A stretch of 64,000 bases of DNA from Paenibacillus glycinis. Lineage in GTDB: Bacteria > Bacillota > Bacilli > Paenibacillales > Paenibacillaceae. The translations under genes were made by a program, and so were the position numbers. Below the pieces are notes generated by a model, which was not told the origin of the DNA, did no database searches, and was given only the letters and a program-made list of their open reading frames with translations. Location of the stretch: assembly GCF_009909185.1 (NCBI RefSeq), contig NZ_JAAAMV010000027.1:62001-126000 (forward strand). Direction: 5' to 3'. Positions 8,367 through 16,701 of this stretch are shown here, piece after piece (within the stretch, counting starts at the first letter, position 1; each line of letters begins with the position of its first letter).

Positions 8367-9998
8367 TTGTTTCTATTTGATTACATCGTCAATCTCTCCA
8401 TTTTCTCCCTCTTCGTTAGTACGCCTCTCGTGATCCGTTCGTTCATGAATCTGAAGCCGTTGAAGCAGCAGAACCTGTGGGTCGGTCTCTATGCGGGCAG
8501 CGTTTCCGTCATCCTCGTTTTGATGTCCGTGAAGCAACAAGGCTACGCGTACGACATCCGGTATGCGCCCGTCATTTTGATGTTTGCTTATCTAGGGCCT
8601 GTCGGCGGGCTGATCACCGGTTTTTTTGCCTTGTCCGTGCGGCTGCTCTCCAGCGGAAACTGGTTGCCGGCTATCGGCGGCTGGGTCTTGATCATGCTTG
8701 TGTTCTGCTTCCTGCATGTCGCGTTTTCCCGTCGGCAGCTTACCCCGCTTAGAAGAAGCATCGCGTTTTCCGGAGCTTATATGATCCTTTATTTCGCCAC
8801 GGTCGTTGGTTTTCGTATTCTCGTGAACAAGCCCTTCTTCCACCTGCAATACCTCTTGTTCGTCATCCTGGGCGTGATCCTGGGAAGCTTGCTGATCGAA
8901 TCGAACGAACGGCTCCGCAGAATCATTACGGACCGCAATTACATGGAGAAAACATTGGAAGCGCGCGAGTCTCAATACCGGCTCATTGCCGATCATACCT
9001 CCGATCTGATCCTGTTGATGGATAAAACGTATGCGATCCGTTATTTTTCCCCGTCCCATGGGTCCGTGCTGGGGTATCAGAGCTTGGCCCTGGACGATTG
9101 CACGGCGCTGTTCAAGATCATTTGCACGGACGATGCGGACAAATTCAAAAGGACGATAGCGCGCATCTTCGCAGATAAGCATTCGCACTCCATGGAGATC
9201 CGGTTCCGGCACAAGGAAGGACATCTGATCGCATTCGATACGTTGTGCAAGCCGGTCGAAGGAGACGATGGCGCCATCGAATACATCGTGATGATCAGCC
9301 GCGATATCTCGGAGCGGAAGAAAGCGGAAGGCATCTTGCTGCAGTCCGAGAAGCTGGCGGTCATCGGGGAATTGGCGGCGGGCGTCGCGCATGAAATCCG
9401 CAATCCGCTGACGACGATCAAAGGGTTTCTTCAGTTGTACAAAGCGGAGAACCCTTCGATCAAATACAGCGATTTGCTCATCGATGAGTTGGAACGCATC
9501 GAAATGATCACGTGCGAGCTGCTTACGATGGCCAAGCCGCAGGCCGTCATGCAAGTCCGCACGGACGTGAAGGATTTGATCGAACACACGCTAGAGTTTC
9601 TGACGCCTCAGACCTTGCTGCACAACATTGAATTTCGGCGCGATTATGCGGGAACCGCCTTTCCGATGACTTGCGTGAAAGATCAAATGAAGCAGGTCTT
9701 TCTCAATGTTCTCAAGAACGCGATCGAATCCATGCCGGGCGGAGGGGAAATTCGGATCGGCCTGCATCGGGAATCCGATCACGCGTGCCTAATCTCGATT
9801 CGGGATCAAGGCTGCGGGATTCCGGACGAGCTGATCGATCGCTTGGGACAGCCGTTTTACAGCTTGAAGGAAAAGGGAACGGGACTCGGTCTGATGATCA
9901 GCCATAAAATCATTAAACAATACCACGGCAGCATCGCGTACGAAAGCAAGCTGAATGAAGGCACCTTGGTCGAGATCAGACTGCCGCTGGCCGATTAA
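8367..9998 (+). CDS. Membrane sensor histidine kinase with 5TM and PAS domains
   Basis: Hybrid-free sensor kinase of 543 residues. The first ~175 residues form five or six membrane segments resembling the 5TMR-LYT sensor region. Then come a PAS domain (about 205-315, with YFSPSHGSVLGYQ), a dimerisation domain with phospho-acceptor His342 in VAHEIRNPL, and a HATPase domain with N-box LNVLKNAIESMPGGG and G-boxes DQGCGIPDE and GTGLGL. The layout is close to orphan sporulation kinases. The start must be TTG 8367: the nearby ATGs lead quickly to stops, and AGGTGA lies 7 nt upstream. No response regulator is adjacent, which fits an orphan kinase feeding a phosphorelay. Confidence 0.88.
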   Translation: MFLFDYIVNLSIFSLFVSTPLVIRSFMNLKPLKQQNLWVGLYAGSVSVILVLMSVKQQGYAYDIRYAPVILMFAYLGPVGGLITGFFALSVRLLSSGNWLPAIGGWVLIMLVFCFLHVAFSRRQLTPLRRSIAFSGAYMILYFATVVGFRILVNKPFFHLQYLLFVILGVILGSLLIESNERLRRIITDRNYMEKTLEARESQYRLIADHTSDLILLMDKTYAIRYFSPSHGSVLGYQSLALDDCTALFKIICTDDADKFKRTIARIFADKHSHSMEIRFRHKEGHLIAFDTLCKPVEGDDGAIEYIVMISRDISERKKAEGILLQSEKLAVIGELAAGVAHEIRNPLTTIKGFLQLYKAENPSIKYSDLLIDELERIEMITCELLTMAKPQAVMQVRTDVKDLIEHTLEFLTPQTLLHNIEFRRDYAGTAFPMTCVKDQMKQVFLNVLKNAIESMPGGGEIRIGLHRESDHACLISIRDQGCGIPDELIDRLGQPFYSLKEKGTGLGLMISHKIIKQYHGSIAYESKLNEGTLVEIRLPLAD

Positions 9999-10183
9999 TA
10001 AGAGCCTTTGCGATTCGTCGCAGCTGGGCAAGGCGGCGACCTCCTGATTTTATGCGCTTTCATAGCAGGGATTCGACATTTTTTTTAGAACCTAATTAGA
10101 GATGCCTTTGATTGCGTTCATATTATTTTTTTGAGGGACAGAAGAAGCTGCCGACATCCGGCTCCCTCGGAAGGAGTGCACGA

Positions 10184-11530
10184 ATGAAACGTCCTAATTT
10201 GATCGTCATTTATTGCGATGACCTCGGGTACGGCGATCTGGGCTGTTACGGATCCGAGGAGATCCGAACCCCGCATCTGGACCGGTTGGCGAGCGATGGC
10301 GTCCGGTTCACGAATTGGTATTCGAACTCGCCGGTGTGTTCGCCTTCGCGGGCTTCGCTGCTCACCGGCAATTACCCGGCCCGCACGGGGGTCGAAAGCA
10401 TCTTGGGCGGCAAGCGGGGAACGGCCGGATTGTCGAACGAGCAAAAGACGATCGCGACCGTCCTGAAGCCGGAGGGCTACCGCACCGGGCTGTTCGGCAA
10501 GTGGCATCTGGGCGTAACGCCGGAGCAAAGTCCCAACGCGCACGGCTTCGACGAGTTTTTCGGCTTTATGGCCGGCTGCGTCGATTATTATTCGCACATC
10601 TTCTATTGGCAGCAGTCGGGAGGGGTCGATCCGGTCCATGATTTATGGCATAACGGACGGGAGGTTTGGAGCAACGGCGACTACCTGACCGAGCTGATCA
10701 CGTCGAAGACCGTCGCGTTCATCGAGGCAGAGCAAGATCAGGAACGGGAGCAGCCCTTCTTCGCGTACGTGGCCTATAACGCGCCGCATTATCCGATGCA
10801 TGCGCCGCAGAAGTATCTGGATCGCTTCCCCGATCTGCCGCCGGATAAACGGATCATGGCCGCAATGATCTCGGCGGTGGACGACGGCGTCGGCGAGATC
10901 GTAGAGTCGCTCAGAAGGACCGGTCAATACGAGAATACGGTCCTTTTCTTCTCCAGCGACAATGGACCTTCGACCGAATCGCGCAATTATTTGGACGGTA
11001 CGGAGGATCTCTATTACGGCGGCTCGGCGGGAATCTTCCGGGGGCATAAAGGAAGCCTGTTCGAGGGCGGCATTCGCGAGCCCGCGATCCTCGCCTATCC
11101 GTCGACGGTGGACGCCGGCCGCGTGGAGCATCGACCGCAGGCGATGATGGACTTGCTCCCGACGTTCCTGGAGTTGGCCGGCATCGCGCAGCCGTCGCAC
11201 CCGCTCGACGGGCGAAGCGCCGCGCCGCTGCTTCTGCACGGAAGCAGCCGGGAAGAGGGGCGGCACGAGCGGCTGTTCTGGGCTTACGAAGGCCAACTCG
11301 CCGTCCGCGAAGGAAACTGGAAGCTCGTCCTGAACGGAAAGCTGGACTTCGGCCGGGCGGTGCCGGATGCCGTGCATTTGTCCGATCTGGAGTCGGACCC
11401 GGGCGAACGGATCAACGTGAGCGGACAATTCCCGGATAAAGCGCGCGAGCTTCAAGAAGCGGTCACCCGCTGGTACGCGCAATTTCGGCCGGAGATGCCT
11501 GTTCCCGGGGCGGACGGATTAGAAGAGTAA
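10184..11530 (+). CDS. Cytoplasmic sulfatase (type I, Cys-type)
   Basis: Sulfate-ester hydrolase of 448 residues. The start is ATG 10184 with AAGGAG spaced correctly; the 24 codons upstream in frame are dispensable and lack a ribosome binding site. The first strand, LIVIYCDDLGYGDLG, carries the metal-binding Asp pair. The formylglycine signature is CSPSRASLLTG, so the active-site residue is a Cys that must be oxidised. GKWHLG, SSDNGPS and HKGSLFEGGIREP follow in the usual order. There is no signal peptide, so it acts on a substrate already inside the cell, which is less common than secreted sulfatases. Monocistronic by position. The second sulfatase (17.6 kb) is a different subfamily. Confidence 0.88.
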   Translation: MKRPNLIVIYCDDLGYGDLGCYGSEEIRTPHLDRLASDGVRFTNWYSNSPVCSPSRASLLTGNYPARTGVESILGGKRGTAGLSNEQKTIATVLKPEGYRTGLFGKWHLGVTPEQSPNAHGFDEFFGFMAGCVDYYSHIFYWQQSGGVDPVHDLWHNGREVWSNGDYLTELITSKTVAFIEAEQDQEREQPFFAYVAYNAPHYPMHAPQKYLDRFPDLPPDKRIMAAMISAVDDGVGEIVESLRRTGQYENTVLFFSSDNGPSTESRNYLDGTEDLYYGGSAGIFRGHKGSLFEGGIREPAILAYPSTVDAGRVEHRPQAMMDLLPTFLELAGIAQPSHPLDGRSAAPLLLHGSSREEGRHERLFWAYEGQLAVREGNWKLVLNGKLDFGRAVPDAVHLSDLESDPGERINVSGQFPDKARELQEAVTRWYAQFRPEMPVPGADGLEE

Positions 11531-11702
11531 TCCGTTATATATAAAAGTTATGGCGATTGATCGTATCCCCTCATGGATGACAGAGCAGAAAAGCCCATTG
11601 GTACTTGGACTTGAATGCGGTTATCCGGAGGGGATTTTTGCAGGGGAGGGGAAGGAGTTTTCCTCTAATCGTGTTATATTTACCTGTATCGGAGGTGGCA
11701 CA

Positions 11703-12326
11703 ATGCGACTGAAGGCGTGCCTATTGATCTTATTACTTCTCGTAATCGGATGTTCGTCGGGAACGCAAGCGACGGCGCCTGGCGGCAAGCCGAGACCTGC
11801 CCAGATGAAGCTGACGCCTATTGATCTATTCGAAGGGGACGCGGCGAAGTTTAAGCTCTTTCTCGGACCGATGACCGGCGCTTTTCAATTAGCGTATGAA
11901 GGCGATAAACCCAATGTCAGCTTGGATATCGACATCTGGAAGAACGGTCGGAAAGTTAGTGCCGCAGGCGCGATGGGAGATTTATTTTATTATCCGGGAG
12001 AACAGAAGGGGAGCCACGAAGTCGAGCTCGTGATCTCCATCGATGCGGTAACCATAGAGGGGAAGAACCGGTTCAGTACGATTAAAGTCGGCATCGTGGG
12101 TCAGGCGGGATCCAGTCTCTCTACGTTTACGATCCCATGGGATGAGAAACTGACAGCAAGAGGTTTGCTGCAGGATGCGGAACCGCGTTCCTTTACGGCC
12201 GATCGGCCTGTTCATGTGTTTGGCATGCAGGCCACAAGCTCCAATGGCATCCAGACGGCCGACTTTTCGCCGGAATCGTTAGGCCAAACGGAATGGGCGC
12301 TCGTGTTCACTTTACGGTTCGAGTAA
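11703..12326 (+). CDS. Hypothetical lipoprotein
   Basis: Protein of 207 residues with a lipoprotein signal: MRLK, a Leu/Ile-rich core, then the lipobox VIGC with the lipidated Cys at 17. The body is beta-rich in appearance, with Lys/Gly turns and no recognisable domain. I chose ATG 11703 because GGAGGTG sits 7 nt upstream and the signal peptide begins there; the open frame extends upstream to 11550, but that stretch does not look like protein. It precedes a small membrane gene by about 80 bp. Family not recognised. Confidence 0.7.
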   Translation: MRLKACLLILLLLVIGCSSGTQATAPGGKPRPAQMKLTPIDLFEGDAAKFKLFLGPMTGAFQLAYEGDKPNVSLDIDIWKNGRKVSAAGAMGDLFYYPGEQKGSHEVELVISIDAVTIEGKNRFSTIKVGIVGQAGSSLSTFTIPWDEKLTARGLLQDAEPRSFTADRPVHVFGMQATSSNGIQTADFSPESLGQTEWALVFTLRFE

Positions 12327-12408
12327 TAGAGCGTTGCTCGGTGATGAAAACTTATCTTTTTGACATGAGTTGGATGCTCCACGTTAATAACAAAACAAGG
12401 AGGCAAGG

Positions 12409-12680
12409 ATGAAAAAGCCTTTTCTTCGATCTCTCGTAGTAGGACTTCTATTCGTTTTGGTTTATTATGCTTTTCAGATGATTCACGGGATGATGCTTAC
12501 CATGAACTATGTTCCGGACATCGCGGAGAGTTATGAGTCCGTAGGTGCTTTACAACCTAAAGTGCACTAGGAGATGAAGCGAATGGCGTGTGGAGTAAGG
12601 CGCTAGAAGTAGCTGGTCTGATGCTGCTTGGTATCGTGGTTTATTATTCAAGTAGGTTATTGCGAAGTAGAAAGAATTGA
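12409..12680 (+). pseudogene. Small two-helix membrane protein, probably frameshifted
   Basis: ATG 12409 with AAGGAGG upstream gives a 53-residue peptide, MKKPFLRSLVVGLLFVLVYY and onward, with one membrane helix, ending at TAG 12570. Beyond that point a second frame encodes GDEANGVWSKALEVAGLMLL and a second hydrophobic helix ending with a basic RLLRSRKN tail at TGA 12680. Adding one A in the AAA at 12559-12561 joins them into a ~90-residue protein with two membrane segments. It may be a real lesion or a sequencing error. If the short product is genuine, it is a single-helix peptide. Family not recognised. Confidence 0.45.
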
Positions 12681-12832
12681 AAACGTAAAAGCAGGCGGAT
12701 TATCCATGAATCATCCGCAGTACTACAGAACATAGACGGCCTCAGTCCGATGGAATTCAGGACCAAGGCCGCCTAGCTGCGTGTACTATTTATACTTGCC
12801 GCTGTTTTATGAATTCAAACGGGCCCGCACGT

Positions 12833-13735
12833 TCAACGATTTTGCCGCGATAGCGGGTTCTTGCCAATCAATATCTTAAAGTCCACCGTGACTCGCGGCA
12901 CATGCATGGCTCGAACTTTGTCCAAGCGCTCCCTTGATGTGCCCCAGGATAAAGGCGTCATGCCGAGCAAAGGCTCGATTAACGGTTCGCGCAGGTCTAC
13001 TTGATAGCGAAGGCTTTCCACGTCCGCGATCTCAAAATGCGCGTTGAAATGGTCCAGCGTGCGCGCATTCGAATACGCCTGCTTGTTCGATCCCTCGTAA
13101 AGCACTTCTCTAAGTTCCTTCAGATACTCCCGTCCGGGAATGACCTTGATCACCATGCCGTCATCCGCGATCAGTCGCCGGAATTCCGAATAATTCGCCG
13201 GCGATAGAATGTTCAGCACGATTTCGAATTGCCGATCGGCAAACGGGCAGTTCGCAATATCCGCCACGCACCACGTCGCATTCGAATATTCGGCCGCGGC
13301 GAAACCGATGCCCTCCTTGGAAATATCGATTCCGACACTGCATGGAAGGGCGATGTTGTGCCGCATCATTTCTTCTTGAATGTTAACGAAGTGCGAGCCT
13401 TCTCCGCACCCTGCATCCAGCAAGCTTGCAGGCTCATGCGTTGGAAGGCGATCGATAACCACGCTGCTTATCGCTGCATGCAAGGGATCGAAAAAACCGC
13501 TCCTGCCGATCGCTCTTCTGCAGACGAAGATATTCTTATCATAGTTCGTATTATGGGCGCGAGACAATAAGTTTAGATAGCCCTGCCTTGCGATGTCGAA
13601 GCTATGCTCGTTGCTGCAGCATAGACGCTGCGAAGTTATCATTTGCATCTGCGCTTTGCAAATCGGGCATCGGAATATATGCTGGATTCGTTCGATAGCA
13701 GCCGCGCTCGTCAGCCGCTTACTTTGCTTAACCAC
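12833..13735 (-). CDS. rlmA: 23S rRNA (guanine-N1)-methyltransferase, RlmA family
   Basis: SAM-dependent methyltransferase expected to methylate G745 or G748 in helix 35 of 23S rRNA (RlmA-I and RlmA-II/TlrB). It has 300 residues. An N-terminal zinc site is formed by CPIC (Cys23, Cys26) and CCSNEH (Cys39/40, His44), followed by the family hallmark SFDIARQGYLNLL. The Rossmann methyltransferase core follows, with motif I LLDAGCGEGSHF near residues 104-115. In Gram-positives the RlmA-II type can influence macrolide sensitivity; which nucleotide is modified here cannot be told from sequence alone. Single gene on the minus strand between unrelated neighbours. Confidence 0.85.
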   Translation of the reverse strand: MVKQSKRLTSAAAIERIQHIFRCPICKAQMQMITSQRLCCSNEHSFDIARQGYLNLLSRAHNTNYDKNIFVCRRAIGRSGFFDPLHAAISSVVIDRLPTHEPASLLDAGCGEGSHFVNIQEEMMRHNIALPCSVGIDISKEGIGFAAAEYSNATWCVADIANCPFADRQFEIVLNILSPANYSEFRRLIADDGMVIKVIPGREYLKELREVLYEGSNKQAYSNARTLDHFNAHFEIADVESLRYQVDLREPLIEPLLGMTPLSWGTSRERLDKVRAMHVPRVTVDFKILIGKNPLSRQNR

Positions 13736-14107
13736 AAAAAAGCACCCCGTTCATTCGTAATCGGTGAATGAATAAAGGCGCAGTCAAATAAACCCGGGCA
13801 GATGTCGAAAAAAAGCCGGGTTACGTGAGCTACGCCTTACATTACCTGTAACGAATGAATTGGATGATCATCGTAAAGCTCTCCCTCATCGGCAATACAT
13901 CTAAAGCGATCTCATTATATCATATTCCGCCATCCCAACTTGCTGTTGCGGGACGGTCGCCAAGCGCCTCGACGGCGCGGTGAATCAAGACCGCTCGGAG
14001 GGAAGGCGCTGTCCTCGCCGACTGATCGCCTGCAGTTCTGCCGAATAACGCAATCTTGAAAACAAAATGTAAGCAAGCGCCGCAAGCGATTCGCACTACG
14101 ATCAATA

Positions 14108-14117
14108 GAAACGTTTC
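14108..14117. promoter_or_regulatory. Operator 1, GAAACGTTTC palindrome (likely LacI site)
   Basis: Perfect 10-bp palindrome GAAACGTTTC, extending to TAGAAACGTTTCGA. It lies upstream of the -35 box of the sugar operon and 65 bp before the second copy. Palindromes with a central CG are the normal operator type of LacI-family proteins, and a LacI gene closes this operon. Confidence 0.7.
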
Positions 14118-14137
14118 GATTAAGCGCAAACAACCTC

Positions 14138-14166
14138 TTGAATACGCTTTATTTATCGGATATAAT
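14138..14166 (+). promoter_or_regulatory. Sigma-A promoter of the LacI-regulated sugar/sulfatase operon
   Basis: TTGAAT (14138-14143), a 17-bp spacer and a perfect TATAAT (14161-14166). It drives rightward transcription into the solute-binding gene at 14408. Operator 2 begins 7 bp after the -10 box, so a bound repressor would cover the transcription start. A less convincing second -10 (TATAAT 14202-14207) lies downstream. Confidence 0.75.
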
Positions 14167-14172
14167 CAGATC

Positions 14173-14182
14173 GAAACGTTTC
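14173..14182. promoter_or_regulatory. Operator 2, GAAACGTTTC palindrome
   Basis: Identical 10-bp core, in the context ATCGAAACGTTTCTC. It sits over the expected transcription start of the promoter at 14138-14166, the classic position for a repressor operator. Confidence 0.75.
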
Positions 14183-14238
14183 TCCAAATGATTACGACTG
14201 CTATAATGACCTAAAATGTGGATATTATACGCTAAATC

Positions 14239-14248
14239 GAAACGTTTC
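14239..14248. promoter_or_regulatory. Operator 3, GAAACGTTTC palindrome
   Basis: Third identical core, in the context ATCGAAACGTTTCAC, 66 bp after operator 2. The even 65/66-bp spacing of three sites would allow looping between bound dimers. A cre-like sequence (14347-14360, TGAAAGCGCAAGCA) lies further downstream but has two mismatches. Confidence 0.65.
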
Positions 14249-14407
14249 ACCGAATTTATCGAGGTTCGGTAAACCGTAATAATGGTAAACATACAGGACA
14301 TAATGAGGGGAGGAAAACGCTTCTAGGGCTGATTGTCCTCATGAAGTGAAAGCGCAAGCAAGGATCGAGTTCATTATAACTGATATTATCGAGAGGGGTT
14401 TTTCGAT

Positions 14408-15673
14408 ATGAAAAAAACAATGACATTGATAACGGCCGGCGTGCTGACCGTAGGCATGCTCGCAGGCTGCGGAGCGAAGAACGATACGAACGGTGGCAAC
14501 GCGAGCGAGGGAGGCGGCGATTCGAACGAGAAAGTCACCTTGACCGTATGGGGCATGGGCGAAGAAGCGAAAACCTTGCCTAAGTTCGCGGACGAATTCA
14601 CGAAAGAAAACCCGAATATCAAGGTGAACGTGCAGGCGCTGCCCTGGGATCAAGGCCACGACAAGCTGCTGACGGCGGTTGCGTCCAAGAAAGGTCCGGA
14701 CGTCGTTCAAATGGGCTCGTCCTGGGTGGCGGAATTCGCGGATGCCGGCGTGCTGGCCGACCTGTCGCCATACGTTACGCAATATCCCGAATTGAATCCC
14801 GATAATTTCTACCCGGGCGCGGTCGCAGCCGGCAAGTATAACGACAAGTACGTCAGCTCGCCGTGGTATGTCGAGACGCGCGTGCTGTTCTACCGCACGG
14901 ACATGCTGAAGAGCGTCGGCTTCGACAAGGCTCCCGCAACGTGGGACGAGCTGTCCGACGCCGCGCAGAAGCTCACGAAAGCCGGCGGCAGCGGCAAGTA
15001 CGGCATGAGCATCGATCCGAAGGAGCAGTCCCTGGGCTTTATGTTCGCCCGTCAGAACGGCGCGAATTGGTTCACGGCGGACAACCAGCCGAATTTCAAC
15101 GATCCGAAATTCGTCGAAGCGGTCTCGTACGTCAACAGCTTCTACCAGAACGGATCCGCGCCGAAGGATCTCGGCCTCGACATTGTGCCGGCTTTCAAAG
15201 AAGGCATCCTGCCGATGTTCATCAGCGGTCCGTGGATGATCAAACTGATCCAGGATCAAGCGCCGGAAATCAACGGCAAATGGGCGCTCGCCGTGCTGCC
15301 GAAGAAAGAAAACAACATGTCGGTGCTTGGCGGCTCGAACCTGTCCATATTCGAGTATTCGAAGAATAAGGATGCCGCGGCCAAATTCGTCGCCTACATG
15401 AGCAAAGCGGAAACGCAGCTGAAATGGATGGATTCCACGAGCTCGCTGCCGGCCGTCACGTCCGCATGGGACAACGACAAGCTGAAGAACGACCCGAACT
15501 ATCAAGTGATCGGCGAACAATTGAAGACGGCGCAGCCGATGCCGGTCCTGAAATCCTGGGCGCAGATCGGCGACAGCTACCTGAAGCACTTCGAGGTCAT
15601 TTACCGCAGCAACGCGGACGTGAAGAAGGAAATGGACAGCTTCAACGCCGACGCGGCCAAATTAATGAAGTAA
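14408..15673 (+). CDS. Sugar-binding lipoprotein (MalE/UgpB-type, CUT1 family)
   Basis: Receptor of the LacI-controlled ABC transporter; 421 residues. The lipobox LAGC places the lipidated Cys at residue 21, followed by a Gly/Asn/Ser linker. The mature part starts KVTLTVWGMGEEAKTLPKF and contains KGPDVVQMGSSWVAEFADAG, typical of family 1 solute-binding proteins. ATG 14408 is preceded by GAGAGGGG. First gene of an operon with two permeases, a sulfatase, a GH94-like enzyme and the LacI regulator. The substrate is inferred to be a (sulfated) oligosaccharide from these neighbours only. Confidence 0.9.
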   Translation: MKKTMTLITAGVLTVGMLAGCGAKNDTNGGNASEGGGDSNEKVTLTVWGMGEEAKTLPKFADEFTKENPNIKVNVQALPWDQGHDKLLTAVASKKGPDVVQMGSSWVAEFADAGVLADLSPYVTQYPELNPDNFYPGAVAAGKYNDKYVSSPWYVETRVLFYRTDMLKSVGFDKAPATWDELSDAAQKLTKAGGSGKYGMSIDPKEQSLGFMFARQNGANWFTADNQPNFNDPKFVEAVSYVNSFYQNGSAPKDLGLDIVPAFKEGILPMFISGPWMIKLIQDQAPEINGKWALAVLPKKENNMSVLGGSNLSIFEYSKNKDAAAKFVAYMSKAETQLKWMDSTSSLPAVTSAWDNDKLKNDPNYQVIGEQLKTAQPMPVLKSWAQIGDSYLKHFEVIYRSNADVKKEMDSFNADAAKLMK

Positions 15674-15720
15674 CGCGATAAGCTTTCCAGGTGCGGGAAT
15701 CGTCTTCCCCTCCCAATGAA

Positions 15721-15748
15721 GCAGACCGGCCGCATGCGGCCGGCCTGC
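15721..15748 (+). terminator. Intercistronic GC-rich hairpin (attenuator or mRNA-stabilising)
   Basis: Palindrome CCGGCCGC-AT-GCGGCCGG (15726-15743) flanked by GCAG/CTGC that extend the stem. There is no T-run, so full termination is unlikely. Hairpins of this kind between the receptor gene and the permease genes commonly raise the receptor:permease expression ratio. Confidence 0.6.
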
Positions 15749-15792
15749 TCTATATATGCCCCAGGCATGAAAGAAGGAAGTGAGATTGCCGG

Positions 15793-16683
15793 ATGAAAGG
15801 TTTCCTGAATAGACAAGCCCCTTATGTGTTCATTGCGCCGACTTTGATCCTGCTTACGTTGTTCTCTCTCGTCCCCATCGTGGTGGCCCTTGTGATCAGT
15901 CTCACCGACATGGACCTTGGAGGACTCGCGAATTTCGATTCGATCGGCTTCATCGGGTTTGACAATTATGTCGAGGTCTTGACCGATCCCGTTTTCATGA
16001 AGTCCATTCTCAACACGCTATTCTACGTCGTGATCGGCGTGCCGCTGGTCATCCTGTTCTCGCTTGCCGTCGCGCTGTTGATCAACCTGGGCACGTCCCG
16101 GATTTTCAAGGCTTTTCGCGTTGTCTATTATCTCCCGTCCGTGACGAACATCGTAGCTGTCGCGGTCGTCTGGAGTTATCTCTATAATCCTTCGCTCGGC
16201 CTGTTCAACTACCTGCTGAACGCAATCGGCCTGCCGGACGTACAGTGGCTCACGCAGCCGACGACCGCCAAGCTGTCGCTGATCCTGCTCGCGCTGTGGA
16301 AAGCGGTCGGCCTGAACATGATCATCTTCATCGCGGCGCTGCAGGGAATCCCCAAATCTTACTACGAAGCCGCTCAACTGGACGGCGCCAGCCTGTGGCA
16401 GCAGGTGACGAAGATCACGATTCCGATGCTGCGATTCGCCATCTTCTTCGTGTCCATCACGACGATGATCGGCTGGCTGCAGTTCTTCGAGGAACCGTTC
16501 GTCATGACGAACGGCGGGCCGCTGGACGGTACGCTGTCCGTGTCGCTGTTCATTTACCAGAACGGCTTCAAGTTCAACAACTTCGGGTATGCGGCGGCCG
16601 GTTCGTTCGTGCTGTTCGTCTTTATCATTGCCATTACGCTCATTCAGCTCAGGCTGCAAAAAAACGAGTCCGACATGACTTAA
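15793..16683 (+). CDS. Sugar ABC transporter permease (MalF/UgpA-type)
   Basis: Membrane permease of 296 residues with six predicted helices. The first is LILLTLFSLVPIVVALVISL. The conserved cytoplasmic EAA loop that contacts the ATPase reads YYEAAQLDGASLWQQVTKIT at about residues 192-211. Forms a heterodimer with the next gene product and receives substrate from the lipoprotein upstream. ATG 15793 has AAGGAAG about 11 nt upstream. No ATPase gene is in this operon, so the complex must use one encoded elsewhere (MsmX/MsmK type). Confidence 0.92.
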   Translation: MKGFLNRQAPYVFIAPTLILLTLFSLVPIVVALVISLTDMDLGGLANFDSIGFIGFDNYVEVLTDPVFMKSILNTLFYVVIGVPLVILFSLAVALLINLGTSRIFKAFRVVYYLPSVTNIVAVAVVWSYLYNPSLGLFNYLLNAIGLPDVQWLTQPTTAKLSLILLALWKAVGLNMIIFIAALQGIPKSYYEAAQLDGASLWQQVTKITIPMLRFAIFFVSITTMIGWLQFFEEPFVMTNGGPLDGTLSVSLFIYQNGFKFNNFGYAAAGSFVLFVFIIAITLIQLRLQKNESDMT

Positions 16684-16701
16684 AGATGCGGGGAGATCAT
16701 T

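Noticed and set aside
13920-14133. Two overlapping ~70-residue minus-strand frames upstream of the LacI-regulated operon
   Set aside because: Neither has a family resemblance or a good start. The region is better explained as regulatory DNA with operator 1 at its end.
14347-14360. cre site TGAAAGCGCAAGCA before the 14.4-kb receptor gene
   Set aside because: Two consensus mismatches, one of them in the conserved T after CGN; too weak to list as a feature of its own.
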